Shown here: positions 6,774 to 11,469 of the stretch, piece by piece | Layout: each line of letters begins with the position of its first letter | Numbering within the stretch: the first letter of the stretch is position 1 | Program-made: the position numbers and the translations under genes | Origin: Porphyromonas sp. | Lineage (GTDB): Bacteria > Bacteroidota > Bacteroidia > Bacteroidales > Porphyromonadaceae | Length of the DNA stretch: 11,469 nucleotides | Assembly: GCA_029983495.1 (NCBI GenBank) | Contig: JASBZJ010000042.1 | Location: forward strand, 1-11,469 | Reading direction: 5' to 3' | The notes under the pieces: generated by a model | Seen by the model: the letters and a program-made list of their open reading frames with translations, nothing else | The model's database searches: none | Told to the model about the DNA's origin: nothing

Positions 6774-7862
6774 TTAGATAAAACTTAGTATAGTAGTAAC
6801 TCCTGAAAAAAATAGTAACATAGAAGCAATCCAACTTCCTCGATTAGCACAGCCAAGCTCGGTCGACAACAACGGATAAACCAATATTATAGGCATTAAA
6901 AACCAACTTAAAAACGCAAATCTGTCAGAAAAATTAGCCCTAATTACAAGAACCCAAAATATATTTGCGATAAGGTATGTTTGTAGGATACTGAAGAAAA
7001 ACTTATCACGATAATTCCGGTACCTAATTAGGTAGTACCCCCAAGCTATTGGCATAGTACTATAAAGAAGGAAATCCCAACGAAACCCTACTCGAGAAAA
7101 CAGAGTACGGTCAACCTGTGCCGTTAAATAACTCAATCGATTATCAAATGACATGCCGCCAAGGATACTTGTTACTATAGACGGCATAGTGAGAGAGACA
7201 ACAATAGATAGTAACCAAAGAACTAAAACTAAATTAAGCTTCGAGAACTTCTTGGAAAACAAGAATGCTAGTATAGGAAGAATAAATGAAAAATGCGATA
7301 ATACACTTATGATAATTGCACCCCACTTATGCAACGGACGTTTCGGTTGAGAGAATGCAAATAGAGCAAATGAAGAGGCAATACCTGCCCGAATAGTGTT
7401 AACTCCGTAGGCCCAAAAGAATAATGACGACATGAGCATCAAAAGTGCAACACCCCATTGATAACTAAAAAGATTTCGACATGCGTAAACCAAAGGAACA
7501 ACATACAATACTGCACAAAACAAAAAGAAAACATGTACATTCACATACTTTGAAAAGAACTTCATTACTAAAAAGAAGTATTGGTCATGTCCCACAGCGA
7601 GTGTATTCCCTCTAGAAAGCGAGTCATACATCCCAGCGTAAGTTACAGTGTCTACAAATAATTTATCAATTGGTCTGCCTCCAATGAGTACAATACAAAC
7701 AATAGCCAAGCAAACCAAAACGCCATTGCTAAAGCGATTCAAAGATAAATAGGAGAAATTATTTTTGAAAGCAAATAATAGAGAGAGTAACAAAACTACA
7801 AAGACTACAGAATACCAATAGACTTCATAAAAGGCATTGCTCGGAATAAAACTAAGCTCCAT
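6774..7862 (-). CDS. EpsG family membrane protein, probable Wzy repeat-unit polymerase
   Basis: A 362-residue, strongly hydrophobic inner-membrane protein with roughly ten predicted helices (for example 18-32, 47-60, 111-127, 138-152, 181-202, 210-232, 263-280, 289-307, 317-332 and 344-361). EpsG-family features are visible: DTVTYAGMYDSL (71-82) in a periplasmic loop, the pair YGVNTIRAGIASSFALFAF (152-170) with Arg158, and the two histidines HKWGAIIISVLSHFSFILPILAF (178-200). Near the C-terminus are NFSDRFAFLSWF and further helices. In the Wzy pathway such a protein joins lipid-linked repeat units on the outer face of the membrane. Wzy proteins are too divergent for certainty, but no other polymerase candidate is present and a flippase gene is nearby. 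It is about 35% GC or lower. Confidence 0.82.
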   Translation of the reverse strand: MELSFIPSNAFYEVYWYSVVFVVLLLSLLFAFKNNFSYLSLNRFSNGVLVCLAIVCIVLIGGRPIDKLFVDTVTYAGMYDSLSRGNTLAVGHDQYFFLVMKFFSKYVNVHVFFLFCAVLYVVPLVYACRNLFSYQWGVALLMLMSSLFFWAYGVNTIRAGIASSFALFAFSQPKRPLHKWGAIIISVLSHFSFILPILAFLFSKKFSKLNLVLVLWLLSIVVSLTMPSIVTSILGGMSFDNRLSYLTAQVDRTLFSRVGFRWDFLLYSTMPIAWGYYLIRYRNYRDKFFFSILQTYLIANIFWVLVIRANFSDRFAFLSWFLMPIILVYPLLSTELGCANRGSWIASMLLFFSGVTTILSFI

Positions 7863-7882
7863 ATTTACAGAATACTACAGTA

Positions 7883-9028
7883 CTAACAAAACAAATAATC
7901 ACATAAAAAGCCAAGTGTACGAACTTCACTTCTTATGTTATCAATACGCTGTCTACACTTATCTTCCGAAGGGGCAACAGTTGGATTCCAATAAAAATAC
8001 CTGCTATCACCATTATCCATAACAGACATATTAAAAAGTGATACAAGTGCTTCAAATCGTGAAACGCCACGTATCGAATTGGGAATTATAACAAAAGGTC
8101 TATTAAATATATAACTGAAAATGGCAGCGTGATAAGAATCAGCAATAACGAATTGGCTAGAAGCTATACCTGCAATGAAGTCTTCTACTGGAGCTAAAAC
8201 TCTCCGATCTTCCCATGCTGAAGATTCCATGTTTATATTTTCCTGTAAAAACCAATCTATGTTAGGAATCTCCAGTTTTCTTGCATAAGAAAGAACACAC
8301 TGAAACTTCTCATTAGTCATATCCAGCATATAAACAAACAACGATTTACCATGCTTAATATCTCGACTACACAAAGAAAGATACTCGGATGGGTGTACCA
8401 ATAAGGTAGGATCCAAATCTAATATTGCATTTACACCATAAGTGCTACAAATACTTACTCCTGAAGGCTCTCTTACACCAACTCTATCGAAATTAATCAA
8501 TGCTTTGGAAGCCATAATTGAGTCATCCTTTGAAAAATCCGGCTTTTCTAAACCAAAAGATGCCGCATAACTAATCCTTTTCACATTAGTTTCTGGAGGA
8601 AGAAATGTCAAAAAGTAATCATCTAAACAAGGAGAATACGATTTTCGCCATGTTTGATCACTCCCAACAATTATTGCACCTAAATTTAAATGGTCTATTT
8701 CTCCAACCAAAGCCTCGGTGGAATAAATATCATCTGAAACAATAATATTACGAGCGATAAAATCGTTTAGAAACTGATATCGTTGTAAATACCTCTGATG
8801 TGTCATAAACGGCAATGTAGTATCCTTTTTTACATACCTATGGTAATAATAGGAAACTAATCGCCTCCACAAAGAAGGTTTTGCGACCCTACTCAAAGTT
8901 ATAGGTTCATAGCCTGAATAGATTAGCAAATGTTGCAGTGCCCAATTTTGCAACAAACCACCATAATTACGCCCTAAAGGCTGCGTTAGAATACCAACTT
9001 TCATACTATTACTGTTAGATTCAGGCAT
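7883..9028 (-). CDS. Polysaccharide pyruvyl transferase family protein
   Basis: A 381-residue protein of the CsaB/WcaK-type polysaccharide pyruvyl transferase family, which transfers pyruvate from phosphoenolpyruvate to a sugar as a ketal. Visible family elements: MKVGILTQPLGRNYGGLLQNWAL (9-31), AIIVGSDQTWR (118-128), RISYAASFG (151-159), VGVREPSG (183-190), LDPTLL (205-210) and VIADSYHAAIFSYIF (294-308), the last being the C-terminal conserved block. It is soluble and acts on the glycan or its precursor in the cytosol. The called ATG gives an eight-residue extra start (MPESNSNS); a second ATG at 9004, directly before the conserved MKVGIL, may be the real one. Neither has a clear ribosome site. 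Some family members may not transfer pyruvate, so substrate and reaction remain inferred. Confidence 0.88.
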   Translation of the reverse strand: MPESNSNSMKVGILTQPLGRNYGGLLQNWALQHLLIYSGYEPITLSRVAKPSLWRRLVSYYYHRYVKKDTTLPFMTHQRYLQRYQFLNDFIARNIIVSDDIYSTEALVGEIDHLNLGAIIVGSDQTWRKSYSPCLDDYFLTFLPPETNVKRISYAASFGLEKPDFSKDDSIMASKALINFDRVGVREPSGVSICSTYGVNAILDLDPTLLVHPSEYLSLCSRDIKHGKSLFVYMLDMTNEKFQCVLSYARKLEIPNIDWFLQENINMESSAWEDRRVLAPVEDFIAGIASSQFVIADSYHAAIFSYIFNRPFVIIPNSIRGVSRFEALVSLFNMSVMDNGDSRYFYWNPTVAPSEDKCRQRIDNIRSEVRTLGFLCDYLFC

Positions 9029-9062
9029 AAGGATATTAATAATAGAACAAATTCAAAAACAC

Positions 9063-10586
9063 TTACAACAAACGAGATAAACCAAACCTTTCCAAAATCG
9101 CTTTTCTCTCCAGTTTATTTAAAACACTAAAATAACACGTAGTAGGAATAATAAGCAACATCGCAACCAAACTAATCAATATCTTTATGAAGCCTGTTAT
9201 ACTAGACAGTTCTAACAACAACATCGGTATTAAAGCAATTCCTAACAAACTAAATATAGGAAATAGTATATTGGTAGCAATAACTTTCCGAGTAATCCCT
9301 GGAATGTACTTATGAACAAATACACTATATACCAAACAACTGATGGAAGCGAGTAAAATAGTTATAACGAAAACAGAGCTTGCTACAGAATAATATTTCA
9401 ATGCAAAATAAGAAATAGGGATTGTTAATAAAACTATTAAACCAGATAGAATAGAAGGTATTTTTATCTTAGCTGTTGCTTGAACAACATATAGTTGCAC
9501 AAGCATAAAGTTTGTTATAACAGTAAGTACTAACACATATCGTGTAAATATGACCGACATGGGAGGGTGGCTACCAAGCCATAAATTAAGAACATATTCC
9601 ACATTGAAAAAAAACGGCAATAATACTATCAATAATAATGCAAAACTCAAAACCATTGATCGTGTGTACAAGTACACCAATCTAGTAAAATCATTACTAG
9701 CATAGGCTCTAAAAAAGTGGAATTTAACTGCCGTTAGAACACTCGTGTACAGTTGCTGGCAAGCACCTAAAACAACAATCGAAATGCCATAAGCAGCATT
9801 AATTACTGGTCCAAAAAACACATTCAGTAAAAAGTTAGTTCCATGTGTTCGCATTGTAACGCTGAACTGACGAAACATCTCCCATGAAGAAAACCGAAGT
9901 AGCGGTTTCCAAGAATCAAAATGCCAATTAAATCCAATACGACATGCAGAAATCTTTCTTACTGAAATAATAACATAAACAGACAATAATAAAATCCGTA
10001 ATAACAGTAAAAAAAGCGCGTACATTAGAAGACTATCAACAGGGATAAATGCAAGGGAATATATTGCGCAAAGCTTAACAACTGCATAGAGAACTTCAAT
10101 TATCGCATATAGGGTCATATGATCATAAGCCATCAATAAGGAAGAAAAAGGCATTTGAAAAATAAAAATAGATGCCTCTAGGAGTAAAACATGAAATACT
10201 AATAAAGATACGTTGAGCCTCTCGACAGGAATAACCAATTGTGTTTTAATAAACCAATAACCTAAACCTTCACCTAGAAAAAAAACACCAGCAGCAACAA
10301 CAAGTACCAAAGAAAGAGATATTTGGAAAATATCAATTGTTGACTTTAGATCATCTCGACCAATGTAAAATGAAAGGTAGCGACAGGTAGTATCTGTCAC
10401 AGCTGTTGTAATGAACGCAAATATAGCAACCACACTACTTACTACATTATAAATGCCATAATCAACAACACCAAGCTCACGAAGAACAATTCGAGAAGAG
10501 AAAAGGGTAATAATCATAAGGAACCCCATTCTAAAATATAGAGCCATTGTGTTCTTTAGCAATGAACGATTATTACTCTTTTGCAT
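9063..10586 (-). CDS. Wzx-type polysaccharide flippase (MOP superfamily)
   Basis: A 507-residue multi-helix membrane protein of the MOP/MVF exporter superfamily that flips undecaprenyl-diphosphate-linked repeat units across the inner membrane. The start is typical: a short charged tail, then a first helix beginning near 13 and the conserved SSRIVLRELGVVDYGIYNVVSSVVAIFAFI (29-58). About 12-14 hydrophobic helices follow, with a middle SSWEMFRQFSVTMRTHGTNFLLNVFFGPVINAAYGIS (around 230-270) characteristic of bacterial relatives, and a basic C-terminus (KLERKAILERFGLSRLL). Length is normal. It is the second gene of the visible operon, after an 85-base gap and 34 bases before the pyruvyl-transferase-family gene. 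Strongly AT-rich. Substrate range is not readable from sequence. Confidence 0.92.
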   Translation of the reverse strand: MQKSNNRSLLKNTMALYFRMGFLMIITLFSSRIVLRELGVVDYGIYNVVSSVVAIFAFITTAVTDTTCRYLSFYIGRDDLKSTIDIFQISLSLVLVVAAGVFFLGEGLGYWFIKTQLVIPVERLNVSLLVFHVLLLEASIFIFQMPFSSLLMAYDHMTLYAIIEVLYAVVKLCAIYSLAFIPVDSLLMYALFLLLLRILLLSVYVIISVRKISACRIGFNWHFDSWKPLLRFSSWEMFRQFSVTMRTHGTNFLLNVFFGPVINAAYGISIVVLGACQQLYTSVLTAVKFHFFRAYASNDFTRLVYLYTRSMVLSFALLLIVLLPFFFNVEYVLNLWLGSHPPMSVIFTRYVLVLTVITNFMLVQLYVVQATAKIKIPSILSGLIVLLTIPISYFALKYYSVASSVFVITILLASISCLVYSVFVHKYIPGITRKVIATNILFPIFSLLGIALIPMLLLELSSITGFIKILISLVAMLLIIPTTCYFSVLNKLERKAILERFGLSRLL

Positions 10587-10671
10587 ATAAAAACTTATTT
10601 ACGACCTATTAAACGCAATGCACTTCTATTATATCCTACCTACTCTATCGGTAATAAAGCATTCCTAATTT
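10587..10671 (-). other. Largest intergenic gap inside the operon
   Basis: At 85 bases this is the only spacer longer than 40 bases between the genes of the block, so it is the most likely site for an internal promoter or processing point ahead of the flippase. No match to the Bacteroidota promoter form (TTTG near -33, TAnnTTTG near -7) was found on the minus strand, and no convincing hairpin was seen. Confidence 0.35.
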
Positions 10672-11469
10672 TCATAACCTAGCATCGATAAGGTGTTTGG
10701 GAACCACCCCCTTTACGTCGTAAAGTATGCTACTCGATTTTCGGAGTGTACAATAATTTATGCCCTCGAATTGGGTATGTGCAACAGCAAGTATTATAGC
10801 ATCGTATTGTTGTTGGGGTAGCTTCGAAAGAACATCTACTCCATATTCTAGCTTTACTTCAACAGGGTTTACAATAGGGTCATAAACAGTAACGGCTACT
10901 CCATAGCTTCTCAAGGTCTCCACTATATCAACAACTTTGGTATTACGTATATCTGCGCAGTTTTCTTTAAACGAAAAACCCAGCAACAACAATTCGGCAT
11001 TAGCCACCTCAATACCTTTCTTCATCATTAATTTGACTACCTGTTCGGCAACATATTCGCCCATACTATCGTTAAGAGTTCGGGCTTCCTGCATAATTCG
11101 GGGGTTAACCTTATGTACAAGAGCTTTTTCGATGAGGTAATAGGGGTCAACTCCTATACAATGCCCCCCCACTAAGCCTGGTCGGAAAGGTAAAAAGTTC
11201 CATTTACTCGATGCGGCTTCAATCACATCATAAGTATCAACACCCATAACATTAAATATCTTGGCAAGTTCGTTCATAAAAGCGATGTTTACATCACGCT
11301 GAGCATTCTCAATTATTTTCGAAGCCTCAGCGACCTTTATTGACGAAGCCTTATGGGTACCATTAATAAGTACCGAGTTATACACAGCATCGATTAAATC
11401 AGCGATTTCGGGAGTTGAACCTGATGTAACTTTACGGATTTTCTCTACTGTATGAAGCTTATCCCCAGG
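10672..11469 (-). CDS. UDP-N-acetylhexosamine 6-dehydrogenase, TviB/WbpO-like (5' end beyond window)
   Basis: The reading frame stays open to the right edge, so the gene begins outside the window; a GTG at 11385 lies inside the protein and is not its start. The visible part (about 265 codons of roughly 425 expected) begins PGDKLHTVEKIRKVTSGS. It contains the central helical domain (KVAEASKIIENAQRDVNIAFMNELA), the catalytic-cysteine motif VGGHCIGVDPYYLI (Cys codon at 11158-11160), and the C-terminal UDP-binding domain with LLLGFSFKENCADIRNTKVVDIVETL. The family oxidises C6 of UDP-GlcNAc or UDP-GalNAc twice with NAD to the uronic acid. The motif style matches WbpO/TviB rather than UDP-glucose dehydrogenase, so it should supply an acidic HexNAcA residue for the polymer. 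Cytosolic. A run of seven G on the coding strand is at 11164-11170. Confidence 0.93.
   Translation of the reverse strand, partial: PGDKLHTVEKIRKVTSGSTPEIADLIDAVYNSVLINGTHKASSIKVAEASKIIENAQRDVNIAFMNELAKIFNVMGVDTYDVIEAASSKWNFLPFRPGLVGGHCIGVDPYYLIEKALVHKVNPRIMQEARTLNDSMGEYVAEQVVKLMMKKGIEVANAELLLLGFSFKENCADIRNTKVVDIVETLRSYGVAVTVYDPIVNPVEVKLEYGVDVLSKLPQQQYDAIILAVAHTQFEGINYCTLRKSSSILYDVKGVVPKHLIDARL

Noticed and set aside
5952..6777. Plus-strand open frames opposite the GT2 gene
   Set aside because: They are antisense to a well-supported glycosyltransferase, have no family motifs and mutually overlap.
9029..9062. TGAATTTG-like sequence ahead of the pyruvyl-transferase-family gene as a Bacteroidota -7 element
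   Set aside because: It differs from TAnnTTTG at a key base and no partner -33 site was found, in a short spacer inside a continuous operon.
10628..10633. TATAAT on the minus strand upstream of the flippase gene as a -10 promoter element
   Set aside because: Bacteroidota promoters use a different -7 motif, no matching -35 is placed correctly, and AT-rich spacers give such hexamers by chance.
11383..11385. GTG as the start of the dehydrogenase
   Set aside because: The frame continues without a stop to the window edge and the upstream codons encode family-typical sequence (PGDKLHTVEKIRKVTSGS), so the start is outside the window.

Overview
The window is a block of ten tightly packed genes, all on the minus strand (transcribed right to left). 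It is a Wzx/Wzy-type surface polysaccharide locus (O-antigen, capsule or anionic LPS). A member of the Bacteroidota, most likely Bacteroidales and possibly Porphyromonas-like, fits best. The reasons are the protein family variants (WbpO/TviB-like dehydrogenase, EpsG-type polymerase, pyruvyl-transferase-family protein, PglC-like phosphoglycosyl transferase, ATP-grasp and CapK-like proteins), the near absence of strong Shine-Dalgarno sequences, and the AT-rich coding sequence. The species is an inference and cannot be proved from the window.

In transcription order: a nucleotide-sugar 6-dehydrogenase cut by the right edge (10672-11469); an 85-base gap; a Wzx-type flippase (9063-10586); a polysaccharide pyruvyl transferase family protein (7883-9028); an EpsG-family membrane protein, the likely Wzy polymerase (6774-7862); a GT2 glycosyltransferase (5970-6767); a GT4 glycosyltransferase (4787-5953); a PglC-like initiating sugar-phosphate transferase (4159-4779); a GNAT acyltransferase (3681-4196) overlapping the previous gene; an ATP-grasp ligase (2667-3677); a CapK/PaaK-like adenylate-forming enzyme (1357-2643); and a DegT/DnrJ/EryC1/StrS sugar aminotransferase (205-1347). 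Two abutting perfect hairpins (7-55) lie about 150 bases after the last stop codon and probably mark the operon end. No RNA genes, CRISPR arrays, IS elements or plus-strand genes were found.

Inferred working model: the aminotransferase makes a UDP-4-amino (or 3-amino) sugar. The GNAT, ATP-grasp and CapK-like proteins acylate or aminoacylate it. The PglC-like enzyme loads it onto undecaprenyl phosphate. The two glycosyltransferases extend it, probably to about three sugars and perhaps including a HexNAc-uronic acid made through the dehydrogenase. The pyruvyl-transferase-family protein may add a ketal. Wzx flips the unit and the EpsG-like protein polymerises it. The 4,6-dehydratase, chain-length regulator and ligase expected for such a pathway are not in the window.

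The most interesting parts are the PglC-GNAT-ATP-grasp-CapK-aminotransferase block, which resembles a Campylobacter pgl order with two extra ligase-type genes, and the sharply higher GC content of the ATP-grasp gene compared with its AT-rich neighbours.
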